From Planctomycetaceae bacterium (lineage in GTDB: Bacteria; Planctomycetota; Planctomycetia; Pirellulales; Pirellulaceae), in the NCBI GenBank assembly GCA_002685655.1, contig NYXM01000046.1, forward strand, positions 1 through 8,564: a stretch of DNA of 8,564 nt, written 5' to 3'. The notes beneath the pieces were generated by a model that did not search any database, was not told the DNA's origin, and saw only the letters and a program-made list of their open reading frames with translations. The translations under genes and the position numbers were made by a program. Shown in pieces: positions 1-6,814 of the stretch (position 1 is its first letter; the number at the start of each line of letters is the position of its first letter).

Positions 1-924
1 AGGACTTGCCGGTGGAACAACGCGTGAACCGGAATCAATCCACGTTACACCTTTGTCATTGGAATAGAACACGGCACCGTCAGGCCGCGTGATTAGGATC
101 AAACGACCGTCCTTCAATTGGGCGATCGCAGGTTCGTCGACGTTGTTGTCGGGTCGTTCGATCGTGGAGATCACGCGCCATGTCCTGCCGGAATCGTCCG
201 AGCGGCGAATGGCACCGTGGAGATACTTTTTGCCGGCGACCTGATAGTACGTCGCCCAGAGTATGCTGCCGTCGGCTAGCTGAATCGGTCGCCCGCCGTG
301 CGCCCGCTCGTAAAAGTCTCCGGGACTTTCGAGCCCAATGGGGGCTGACCATGTCTTTCCGCTGTCCGTCGATCGGAGAACGAACTGTTTCGTATTCAGT
401 CCATCGATGTCGTGCCGAAAGGCCTTTGGTGCCTTGCTGTATCCATACCATGACGCCTGCACTCCAACGAAACAGAGCACCGTATCGTCACGGCACGTGA
501 AGACCGCGTGCGCTCCGTCATCGAGCGGATGGTCGATAACAGTTTGTGGCCGGGACCACGTTTTTCCGTCATCGGTCGACCGGGAGGCCATCGTTCGCCC
601 GCCGTTCGGTGCGGGAAAATCAAGCGGCCAGCCTTCCTTGAGCCATCGCTGTCGAAGCTCCGGTTCGATTTGCCGCGGCTGAGCAAACGATGAATGCCAA
701 TAGCCAGCCGAGTGCGCGAGCAAGAGGTCGCCATTGGGCATCCGTTCCACTCCACCAGGCCAGCCGATGAAATCGCCGACGCCAGGAAACAGGTCGGGGC
801 GATTGTGATCGGCGCCGGTAACGCAGACTCGCGCCCGCTGGATGTCCAGTCGTTTCTCGTCTGCCGACGAGATCGAAACGAACACGGCCAAGAACACGCC
901 GGCCAAGGCGAGAGACTGGTTCAT
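1..924 (-). CDS. Sialidase-like (BNR/Asp-box) secreted protein, 3' end outside window
   Basis: The reading frame is open for 308 codons from an ATG at 924 to the window edge, so the C-terminus is missing. Residues 1-21 form a typical Sec signal peptide (hydrophobic LALAGVFLAVFV, likely cleavage after SSA), so the protein is probably exported. Four Asp-box motifs (S-x-D-x-G-x-T-W) mark a six-bladed sialidase-type beta-propeller: STDDGKTW at 116-123, STDSGKTW at 185-192, SDDSGRTW at 242-249 and SNDKGVTW at 288-295. The segment DEPAIAQLKDGRLILITR (263-280) resembles the sialidase stretch that supplies an active-site Glu and Arg. A GGGAG ribosome binding site (931-935) lies six bases before the ATG, which supports this start. 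The family includes exo-alpha-sialidases and many propellers of unknown glycan specificity; planctomycetes carry many. True sialidase activity is not established, because the usual N-terminal arginine motif is not obvious. Confidence 0.88.
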   Translation of the reverse strand, partial: MNQSLALAGVFLAVFVSISSADEKRLDIQRARVCVTGADHNRPDLFPGVGDFIGWPGGVERMPNGDLLLAHSAGYWHSSFAQPRQIEPELRQRWLKEGWPLDFPAPNGGRTMASRSTDDGKTWSRPQTVIDHPLDDGAHAVFTCRDDTVLCFVGVQASWYGYSKAPKAFRHDIDGLNTKQFVLRSTDSGKTWSAPIGLESPGDFYERAHGGRPIQLADGSILWATYYQVAGKKYLHGAIRRSDDSGRTWRVISTIERPDNNVDEPAIAQLKDGRLILITRPDGAVFYSNDKGVTWIDSGSRVVPPASP

Positions 925-957
925 CGATTTCTCCCAGGTGGGCTTCGTCTGCGGCAT

Positions 958-986
958 AGCGTATCTCGGCCGTGCACAAGGCTCAA
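958..986 (-). promoter_or_regulatory. Possible weak promoter for the sialidase-like gene
   Basis: On the minus strand a TTGAGC element (981-986) is followed after 17 bases by TACGCT (958-963), about 34 bases before the ATG at 924. The spacing is ideal but the -10 is a poor match (3 of 6), so the gene could instead be read through from the HEAT-repeat gene upstream. Confidence 0.25.
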
Positions 987-1043
987 GGGAATCGGAAGAG
1001 TCGGGGGCATGATTGACGGCACGCAGGGCTCAACGCGACGCCC

Positions 1044-1883
1044 CTAATTCGACAACAGTTCAAGCGACCGTTTGGCCTGGTCGCGAACAATTCTGTCGTC
1101 ATCAACCAACATGCCCATCAGGGCGGGTACGGCGTCCTGGCCGTCCGCGCCTAGGCCGCCCAGAACCGAAGCTGCCCAACTCCGCACCTCCGCACGTTCG
1201 TCGCTCAAAAATTCAACCAACACCGGGACCGCTGCTGACCCGAGTTGCGTGAATGCGCGGCGCGACGTGGTATCCAATAACTGCTGCTGTTCGAGCAACG
1301 ACAGCAATTCGGCATTGGTCTGTTCGCGAATCTCCGCAATTTCAGATTCCGTCGCTGCCAGCTCCGTTTTAAGCTGCGCGACTTGCTGCATCTGTTCCAG
1401 TTCCAAAGATTCGGAACGATCAAGTTCCGTTTTGAGCTGATTAAACTCTTGCTCTAGATCTCGGCCCACCTGTTGCCTGACCTCACTGCTGCTCGCCTCC
1501 GTGTCCGTACCAAGCAGTTCCAAGACCGTTGCGATTGACCCATCTAGCTGTGCTTGCAATGCCTTGCATTCAGTGGTCTTCTGGTTGAGAAGCGTCGTGC
1601 GCTTTTCAAGGAGCCGACTATTCCGTTCGAGCATCGTCTGCAGTTGGTTTAATTGCGCATGAGCGCGCGTCAGGGCAGCAGTGTTTGCTAGAGGTCTGGG
1701 AGGCTGCGTGTTTCCGGTGCGAGCACTCGCAGCGATTTCAGCAGCCAGGGTCGCTTCCATGTCTGCAAGGGCGCTGGACGAGACGGATTTATAGTAGGCG
1801 AACGTCCCATAACCAGTGACTGCGACCAGCAGTCCAACCGACGTGTACAACCCAACGATCAGCAAACTGTTTCTGTCAGACAT
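1044..1883 (-). CDS. Membrane-anchored coiled-coil protein with C-terminal HEAT repeats
   Basis: This 279-residue protein has three visible parts. A hydrophobic segment at about 7-31 (LLIVGLYTSVGLLVAVTGYG) looks like a single N-terminal membrane anchor. Residues about 70-205 are rich in Leu, Gln, Glu and Lys in heptad-like spacing (for example LNQLQTMLERNSRLLEKRTTLL) and should form a long coiled coil with a break near 120-135. Residues about 207-278 contain two HEAT-type helical repeats (GSAAVPVLVEFLSDERAEVRSWAASVLGGL, then DAVPALMGMLVDDDRIVRDQAKRSLELL). The frame is open upstream to 2168, but the ATG at 1883 is preferred because a perfect AGGAGG lies six bases before it, a promoter lies just upstream, and the membrane segment then falls at the N-terminus. 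No enzyme motif is seen. A scaffold or protein-interaction role at the membrane is inference only. Confidence 0.85.
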   Translation of the reverse strand: MSDRNSLLIVGLYTSVGLLVAVTGYGTFAYYKSVSSSALADMEATLAAEIAASARTGNTQPPRPLANTAALTRAHAQLNQLQTMLERNSRLLEKRTTLLNQKTTECKALQAQLDGSIATVLELLGTDTEASSSEVRQQVGRDLEQEFNQLKTELDRSESLELEQMQQVAQLKTELAATESEIAEIREQTNAELLSLLEQQQLLDTTSRRAFTQLGSAAVPVLVEFLSDERAEVRSWAASVLGGLGADGQDAVPALMGMLVDDDRIVRDQAKRSLELLSN

Positions 1884-1889
1884 GACCGG

Positions 1890-1895
1890 CCTCCT
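1890..1895 (-). promoter_or_regulatory. Consensus ribosome binding site AGGAGG
   Basis: AGGAGG on the minus strand with a six-base gap to the ATG at 1883. It decides the start of the HEAT-repeat gene against the upstream in-frame starts reaching 2168, and it is the only full consensus site seen in this window. Confidence 0.8.
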
Positions 1896-1913
1896 GAATA
1901 GAAGAACAACTCT

Positions 1914-1943
1914 ATCATAGACTTTGGCTGGTCGGATTTCCAA
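1914..1943 (-). promoter_or_regulatory. Sigma-70-type promoter for the HEAT-repeat gene
   Basis: On the minus strand TTGGAA (1938-1943) and TATGAT (1914-1919, five of six to consensus) are separated by 18 bases. Transcription would begin near 1907, giving a leader of about 24 bases that contains the AGGAGG site. The good agreement of promoter, ribosome binding site and ATG makes this more credible than either box alone. Confidence 0.5.
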
Positions 1944-2082
1944 CAAGATTGAGCCAGATTCAGAGCCGTATGGGTCATCAAATTGCGTTAGAGCCGACCG
2001 AAGTAGGTCCGCGGAACGTGACGAAGGCCGAAGGCGTCGCCCGCGGTTTCGATGCCGGCAACGAGCCACCCGATCACTGCGA

Positions 2083-2094
2083 CGCGCCGGCGCG
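2083..2094. repeat. 12-base perfect GC palindrome
   Basis: CGCGCCGGCGCG reads the same on both strands. It lies in the divergent intergenic region, ten bases before the operator-like dyad of the MFS gene. It may be a protein-binding site or chance in GC-rich DNA. Confidence 0.35.
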
Positions 2095-2103
2095 CCTTGA
2101 AAG

Positions 2104-2130
2104 ACTGGTTTGCCATCACGGGCAACCAGT
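2104..2130. promoter_or_regulatory. Inverted repeat overlapping the MFS promoter, possible operator
   Basis: ACTGGTT (2104-2110) is the reverse complement of AACCAGT (2124-2130). After one unpaired T, GCC (2112-2114) pairs with GGC (2121-2123), leaving a six-base loop. This ten-pair imperfect dyad covers the proposed -35 box and ends four bases before the -10 box, where a repressor would block transcription. There is no T-run after it, so it does not look like a terminator. No regulator gene lies in the window, so the binding protein is unknown. Confidence 0.45.
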
Positions 2131-2140
2131 TCGCTACAAT
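2110..2140 (+). promoter_or_regulatory. Promoter for the MFS-ceramidase-aminoacylase cluster
   Basis: TTGCCA (2110-2115) and TACAAT (2135-2140, five of six to consensus) are separated by 19 bases, slightly longer than ideal. Transcription would be expected to start at about 2146-2148, that is, at the GTG start codon itself (2147), implying a leaderless message. Confidence 0.45.
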
Positions 2141-2146
2141 GCCCCC

Positions 2147-3526
2147 GTGTCCAATCCCCACAAATCACCCGCCACGGAATCGTCCCAGGTTTCCCCGTTG
2201 ACGAGGGGTGGCGTCATTACGTGGTTGTGCGCAGCGGCGATGATCGCGTACATCTGTCGCAACAGTCTAGGCGTTGCCGAGAGCACGATTCGAGGAGAGC
2301 TCCGTCTGTCTGAAGAAACGATGGGTTATGTCATGGGACTTTTCTTCCTGACCTACGCCTTAGGCCAGATCCCCACTGGAGCGCTGGGCACGCGATGGGG
2401 AAGCCGCAAGTCGATTCCGTTGTGTGCGGCGGGGTTGTCGTTGGCAACCGCTGCGATGAGCATGGCGACGGGCGCGGGGTTGTTAGTCGCTGCGCGACTT
2501 GCCAATGGGCTCTTTCAAGCTGGCCTGTTTCCTTGTTGCACGAATACAATCTCAGCTTGGTTTTCCAGCAAGCTGAGGGCAGTTCCGACAGGATGTTTGG
2601 GCGCTTCGATGTCACTGGGCGGTGCCATTGGCGTTTTTATGACCGGATTCCTGGTGGTTTCCATCGGCTGGCGAGCGACGTTTGCATCCTACAGCCTGTT
2701 GGGGATCGCCTGGGCGATCGGTTTTTACTGGTGGTTTCGCGACACGCCAGCAGAGTTTCTCGCCGAGCGAATTGGTGCGGCAAAGGAAACACAGGAAGAA
2801 GCTCTTCAGCGTGAATCTACGGGCGCAACTGCTAATACGGGTGCCTCGGCAGTTGCGGAGGCAACGCCGTGGTTACCGATCTATTCCAGTCCCGCGACAT
2901 GGTGGATTTGTGGCCAGCAGTTCTGTCGTGCCGCGGGCCAGATCTTCTTTGGCAGTTGGTTCGCGACCTACCTCCAAGATGCGCGCGATGTCTCCGTGGC
3001 GACGTCTGGCGTCCTTAACAGCCTGCCGTTGATCGCGTTGGTGGTCGGTGCTCTGGCCGGTGGAGCCATTTCGGACGGTCTGTTGGCCATGACCGGCAGC
3101 CGTACGATCGCTCGAAAATGGCTGGCGACTGTTTGCATGTCGTTGTGTGCCTTGTTGGTCTTTGGGGCCTACTTCGTGCAACAACCGGTCGTGGCGGTAT
3201 TGATCATCAGCGGCGGTTCGTTTTGCGCAGCCGTTGGCGGCCCTTGCGCCTACACGATCACGATCGATATGGGCGGACGACATGTTGGGGCGTTGTTCGG
3301 CACGATGAACATGGTTGGCAATTTGGGCGCACTTGCGTTTATTACCGGCGTTGGACGTTTCACCAAACAGGGCGGAAATTGGGACAGCGTACTGCTACTA
3401 TTCGGCGGCCTGTACGTCGCCGCGGGTCTGTTCTGGTTGCTTCTCAGGCCTGAGGGGGATATCTTCGAGCAGTCCTTGATCTCCAGTGATAACAATGCTT
3501 CGCCTGACCCTGCCGCTCGCCCGTGA
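2147..3526 (+). CDS. MFS transporter, anion:cation symporter (ACS)-like
   Basis: From the GTG at 2147 this is a 459-residue integral membrane protein with about twelve hydrophobic segments in two halves, joined by a polar loop at about 200-245. Typical major facilitator features are visible: the loop 2-3 motif GALGTRWGSRK (78-88), its second-half counterpart GGAISDGLLAMTGSRTIARK (305-324), and FRDTPAEF (197-204) after the sixth segment, as in ACS-family carriers of hexuronates, phthalate and other organic anions. The frame stays open to an ATG at 1949, but the 66 extra residues are polar, would cover the promoter and dyad and would be read from DNA facing the divergent promoter, so the GTG just before SNPHKSP is preferred. 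No Shine-Dalgarno site precedes it. The stop is followed closely by the ceramidase-like gene, so co-transcription is likely. The substrate cannot be told; an organic anion that feeds the two downstream hydrolases is a reasonable guess. Confidence 0.85.
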   Translation: MSNPHKSPATESSQVSPLTRGGVITWLCAAAMIAYICRNSLGVAESTIRGELRLSEETMGYVMGLFFLTYALGQIPTGALGTRWGSRKSIPLCAAGLSLATAAMSMATGAGLLVAARLANGLFQAGLFPCCTNTISAWFSSKLRAVPTGCLGASMSLGGAIGVFMTGFLVVSIGWRATFASYSLLGIAWAIGFYWWFRDTPAEFLAERIGAAKETQEEALQRESTGATANTGASAVAEATPWLPIYSSPATWWICGQQFCRAAGQIFFGSWFATYLQDARDVSVATSGVLNSLPLIALVVGALAGGAISDGLLAMTGSRTIARKWLATVCMSLCALLVFGAYFVQQPVVAVLIISGGSFCAAVGGPCAYTITIDMGGRHVGALFGTMNMVGNLGALAFITGVGRFTKQGGNWDSVLLLFGGLYVAAGLFWLLLRPEGDIFEQSLISSDNNASPDPAARP

Positions 3527-3583
3527 TCCCCTGCGCTGGTGATCCCGCGCATCCTACCAAGCACACGCCATTGGACCCTAGCC

Positions 3584-5044
3584 ATGACGCTTGTCGAATT
3601 CCCTCAAAGTGTCTGTCAGTTCGGCATTGCAACGGGCGATATTACGCCGCCGGTCGGTATATATCACCGAATGTGGGGTGCCGCGAAGCACGATCGATCG
3701 ACTGGAGTCCATCGGCCGCTAACCGCCAGCGCCGTTTTGTTTCGCGAGATCGATGCCGAATCATCGCCAGACTCGCAGCAGCTGATGATTGCACTGGACC
3801 ATTGCCTACTGGAGCAGTCCGAGATCGATCGGATTGTGGCCGCCATCGAGCAACAGGCCGGGATTCCGCCCGAATCCATCGTCGTGCTGTTTTCGCATAC
3901 CCACGCGGCCGGGCTGTTGATTCGCGACCGGTCCGAACTGCCGGGTGGTGATCTGATTCCCGATTACCTCGCCTCCGTCGCCAAGACGGTCGCCCAATTG
4001 GCCGCCCGTGCCGTGGACGAATTGCAAGACGTGACAATCAGCTACGCCAACGGGCATTGCGACCTGGCGGCGCATCGTGATCTCTACGACGAGGTTAGTC
4101 AACAATGGGTCTGTGGTTACAATCCCAGCGGCATCGCCGACGATCTGGTGCTGGTCGCCCGAGTGACCAATTCCAGCGGCGCCATCGTTGCCACGGTGGT
4201 CAATTACGCTTGTCATCCCACGACGTTGGCTTGGGACAATCAACTGATAAGTCCTGACTACCCGGGCGCGATGCGTGAACTGATCGAACGGGCGACTGAT
4301 GCCCCCTGTGTCTTCATTCAAGGTGCCTCGGGAGACATCGGGCCCCGTCATGGATTTGTCGGTGACAGCGGCATTGCGGACCAGAATGGCCGGCAGCTGG
4401 GATACGCGGCGCTTTCCTCGCTAGAAGGGTTGCCTGCCGCACGCACACGTTTCGAATACTCTGGACCCGTCGTCTCGGGCGCGACGATCGGTCCTTGGCA
4501 CGCCTCGCCGCTCCCAGACGAACGTCAGGCTGACTGTGCGCAATGGAGCACCGACCGCCAGGAAGTGCCGCTTTCCTATCGTCCAGAACTGCCAACGCTC
4601 GAAGATGCGCGTCGCCAGCAGGCCGAACTCAGGCTGCGGGAGCAAGCCGCCCGCGACGCTGGCGACGACCAACAAGCCGCCGACCTGCGCGCTCTAGTCG
4701 AACGAAAATCGCGTCTGATCACTCGCCTGATCTGTTTGCCAATTGATCGGTATCCGTTTCGGACCGTGGTCTGGCGAGTCGGCGATGCCGTCTGGGTGGC
4801 CGTACAGGGCGAACCGTATCAGATTTTGCAGCGTGAACTTCGGCGGCGGTTTCTCGGTGTGCCGGTCATCGTGGCCGTGTTGGCCGATGGCTGGGGGGCA
4901 TCTTATCTGCCACCCGCCGAGCTGTATGGGCAGGGCATTTATCAAGAAACGGTGGCGGTGGTGTCCGCTGGTAGTCTGGAACATTTGATTGACAACTTAA
5001 CGGCACGCATCACCGCGTGCCTTCCCAACAACACGGCAGGTTAA
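3584..5044 (+). CDS. Neutral/alkaline ceramidase-like zinc hydrolase
   Basis: This 486-residue protein resembles the N-terminal catalytic domain of neutral/alkaline non-lysosomal ceramidases, which hydrolyse an amide bond with one zinc ion. Matching features in order are FGIATGDITPPVG (13-25), FSHTHAAG (103-110, ligand H105), NYACHPTT (207-214, ligand H211), GASGDIGP (247-254), QGEPYQIL (408-415, ligand E410) and DGWGASYLPP (435-444, ligand Y441). Order and spacing agree with the His-His-Glu-Tyr zinc site known for the Pseudomonas aeruginosa enzyme. Where ceramidases read GDVSPN, with the catalytic serine, this one reads GDIGPR. Residues about 335-380 are a charged helical insertion. The protein lacks a signal peptide and the C-terminal Ig-like domain of full ceramidases (usually over 600 residues), so it is probably cytoplasmic and may not act on ceramide. 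The start is uncertain: a GTG at 3539 would add 15 residues; the ATG at 3584 has only a weak GGA before it. Confidence 0.82.
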   Translation: MTLVEFPQSVCQFGIATGDITPPVGIYHRMWGAAKHDRSTGVHRPLTASAVLFREIDAESSPDSQQLMIALDHCLLEQSEIDRIVAAIEQQAGIPPESIVVLFSHTHAAGLLIRDRSELPGGDLIPDYLASVAKTVAQLAARAVDELQDVTISYANGHCDLAAHRDLYDEVSQQWVCGYNPSGIADDLVLVARVTNSSGAIVATVVNYACHPTTLAWDNQLISPDYPGAMRELIERATDAPCVFIQGASGDIGPRHGFVGDSGIADQNGRQLGYAALSSLEGLPAARTRFEYSGPVVSGATIGPWHASPLPDERQADCAQWSTDRQEVPLSYRPELPTLEDARRQQAELRLREQAARDAGDDQQAADLRALVERKSRLITRLICLPIDRYPFRTVVWRVGDAVWVAVQGEPYQILQRELRRRFLGVPVIVAVLADGWGASYLPPAELYGQGIYQETVAVVSAGSLEHLIDNLTARITACLPNNTAG

Positions 5045-6594
5045 TCGTGATGGTGATTTCAACTCTCTTTGCGCTGGTCTTGGCCGCTGCGCCGGTCGAT
5101 GCCGATCTCGTGCTGACGGACGCACAAATTTTCGACGGGAGCGGCGGTGAGGCAATCGTCGGCGACGTGGCGATCAAAGGCGATTCGATCGTAGGCGTCG
5201 GACGATTCGAACTGACCGGCGATCCGCGGAAGATTGACGCCACGAATCTGATCGTGTCGCCTGGCTTCATCGATCTGCACAATCACAGCGATCGGCCAAT
5301 TACGCGAGCGGAAACGCGACTCAATCGAAATTACATCACGCAAGGGGTGACGACGATTGTCACCGGCAACTGCGGTGGTGGTCGCGCGGATGTTCGCCAG
5401 TACTTGGAGCAGATCGACGAAGCGGGTGCCGGCACAAATGTCGTCCACCTGATCCCGCAGGGGAGTCTGCGACGCGAAGTTGTTGGCTCGGACAATCGGC
5501 CACCGTCGCCCGAGGAACTTGAGAGAATGAAACTCGCCGTGGCCGAGGGGATGCAAGCCGGTGCGTGGGGACTATCGACTGGCCTGATCTATGTGCCCAG
5601 CAAGTATGCGGCGACTGAGGAACTGATCGCGATATCGCGCGTCGTCGCCCAGCACGGGGGAATCTACGTGTCGCACATGCGGAACGAAAACACGCGGCTG
5701 TTGGAATCGATCGACGAGACGCTGACAATCGGCCGCGAAGCAGAGCTGCCAGTGCATATCTCGCATTTTAAGGCGTCGGGTCGCGCTGCGTGGGGCCTGG
5801 CCGCCGACGCGGTAGTCAAAGTGCAACAGGCACGAGACAATGGCCAACGCGTCACCGCCGACCAATATCCCTACATCGCCAGCAGCACGTCGCTGGGCGC
5901 GATGGTCGTGCCGGATCGATACCGTAGCACAAAGGCGTTCAAGACGGCGATGGCCGATCCGGACAGTGCCAAGGAACTGCAGACGCAACTTCGCCAGTCG
6001 ATTGAATCGCGCAGCGGTGGGGCCAGCCTCTTCATCGCCAGCTACAGCAAGCAGCGCGACTGGCAGGGCCGAGATCTCGAGTCGCTGGCCAAAGAACTCA
6101 AGAGGGATGTTGTCGATTTGGTGGTCGAGATCCAAACCAACGGCGGCGCCGCCATGGTCAACTTTGGGATGCAGGAAGCAGAAGTTCGCCTGATCATGCA
6201 ACAGCCATACGTCGCGGTCGCCAGTGATGGGGGTGCCAAAGTTCCCAACGACACGGTGCCGCACCCACGGAACTACGGCACATTTCCGCGCAAAATCGGT
6301 CGCTACGCAATTCGTGGAAAAACAGTCACACTGGCCGCGGCGATTCGCAGCGCCACGGGATTGCCGGCCGAGATTCTTGGCCTGCCCCAGCGAGGATTCG
6401 TCAAAGCGGGGTATGCTGCGGATCTTGTCGTGTTCGATCCCAAAACATTGCTCGATACGGCCACCTTCGAGAAGCCCCATCAGTATGCAACAGGCGTACG
6501 ATATCTGCTGGTCAACGGCGTCTTGGTGATTGACGAAGGACGCGTGACAGAGAAGCTGCCGGGCCGCGCATTGCGTCACGTGACAAAGCCGTAG
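5017..6594 (+). CDS. N-acyl-D-amino-acid deacylase (D-aminoacylase) family amidohydrolase, exported
   Basis: This 525-residue protein belongs to the metal-dependent amidohydrolase superfamily, D-aminoacylase branch, which releases D-amino acids from N-acyl forms. Visible motifs are GFIDLHNHSD (83-92, metal ligands H88 and H90), TGNCGGG (116-122, C119 as in the Cys-bridged metal site of D-aminoacylases), YVSHMRNE (217-224, H220), HISHFKASG (247-255, H250), DQYPY (282-286), ASDGG (402-406, catalytic D403) and the C-terminal strand GYAADLVVFDP (465-475). Length is normal for the family. Residues 8-29 form a signal peptide (basic R8, hydrophobic core, likely cleavage after VDA), suggesting action outside the cytoplasm. 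The GTG at 5017 overlaps the ceramidase-like gene by 28 bases but supplies the basic residue. The alternatives GTG 5047 and ATG 5050 have an AGG (5038-5040) before them but leave a signal peptide with no basic residue. Substrate specificity (acyl-D-amino acid, acyl-D-glutamate or another amide) cannot be decided. Confidence 0.88.
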   Translation: MPSQQHGRLIVMVISTLFALVLAAAPVDADLVLTDAQIFDGSGGEAIVGDVAIKGDSIVGVGRFELTGDPRKIDATNLIVSPGFIDLHNHSDRPITRAETRLNRNYITQGVTTIVTGNCGGGRADVRQYLEQIDEAGAGTNVVHLIPQGSLRREVVGSDNRPPSPEELERMKLAVAEGMQAGAWGLSTGLIYVPSKYAATEELIAISRVVAQHGGIYVSHMRNENTRLLESIDETLTIGREAELPVHISHFKASGRAAWGLAADAVVKVQQARDNGQRVTADQYPYIASSTSLGAMVVPDRYRSTKAFKTAMADPDSAKELQTQLRQSIESRSGGASLFIASYSKQRDWQGRDLESLAKELKRDVVDLVVEIQTNGGAAMVNFGMQEAEVRLIMQQPYVAVASDGGAKVPNDTVPHPRNYGTFPRKIGRYAIRGKTVTLAAAIRSATGLPAEILGLPQRGFVKAGYAADLVVFDPKTLLDTATFEKPHQYATGVRYLLVNGVLVIDEGRVTEKLPGRALRHVTKP

Positions 6595-6814
6595 GAAGTG
6601 ACCGTCTCGCTTTGCTGGGATGAGCCTTTCAGGCGGAGCCTGATCTGCCTGTTACCTACTTGGGCAACGGATGACTACGAGCGACAAGCCAAATCACCGA
6701 GGATTTGCCCTAGCGTCGCCTCTTGCAGGCTGCGAAAATGGTTCTTCTCTCGAATTCTCGTCCTTTGCGGCGACAACTGCCGACTCTGTCTTGCCAAGTG
6801 AGTGACCAAAGCGG
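6595..6814. other. Intergenic spacer between the hydrolase cluster and the C1 genes
   Basis: This 220-base stretch separates two functional blocks on the same strand. It holds the hairpin at 6629-6643. I found no open frame with recognisable protein features, no tRNA-like fold and no convincing -10/-35 pair, although a promoter for fwdD is expected here. Confidence 0.5.
6629..6643. repeat. Perfect 6-bp hairpin, weak terminator or palindromic repeat remnant
   Basis: TCAGGC (6629-6634) and GCCTGA (6638-6643) form a perfect stem around the three-base loop GGA, 34 bases after the aminoacylase stop. No T-run follows, so it is not a classic intrinsic terminator. The core CAGGCGGAGCCTG resembles small dispersed palindromes between genes in planctomycetes and cyanobacteria; that comparison is from memory and unverified. 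Confidence 0.35.

Noticed and set aside
80..1047. Several frames of 60-120 codons on both strands in the first kilobase
   Set aside because: They overlap the continuous sialidase-like frame, which has four Asp-boxes, a signal peptide and a ribosome binding site. Their translations are arginine-rich without motifs.
2097..2140. TTGAAA at 2097-2102 as the -35 box for the TACAAT at 2135-2140
   Set aside because: It is a better -35 match, but the spacing would be 32 bases, too long for a sigma-70 promoter. TTGCCA at 2110-2115 is used instead.
1949..2146. N-terminal extension of the MFS transporter to the ATG at 1949
   Set aside because: The extra 66 residues are polar with no membrane character and span the dyad and -10 box. 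MFS proteins of this type begin shortly before the first membrane helix.
1884..2168. N-terminal extension of the HEAT-repeat protein up to 2168
   Set aside because: The extra 95 residues are polar and low in complexity, would bury the membrane anchor inside the protein, and would run through the promoter and AGGAGG that fit the ATG at 1883.
5572..6579. Long open frame (335 codons) on the minus strand
   Set aside because: It lies wholly antisense to the D-aminoacylase-like gene, whose motifs are complete. The translation shows no family motif and is rich in His, Arg and Cys, as expected for a shadow of GC-rich coding DNA.
6598..6801. Open frame of 67 codons in the spacer before fwdD
   Set aside because: There is no ribosome binding site and no recognisable domain, and the composition looks non-coding. 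It is kept as spacer.
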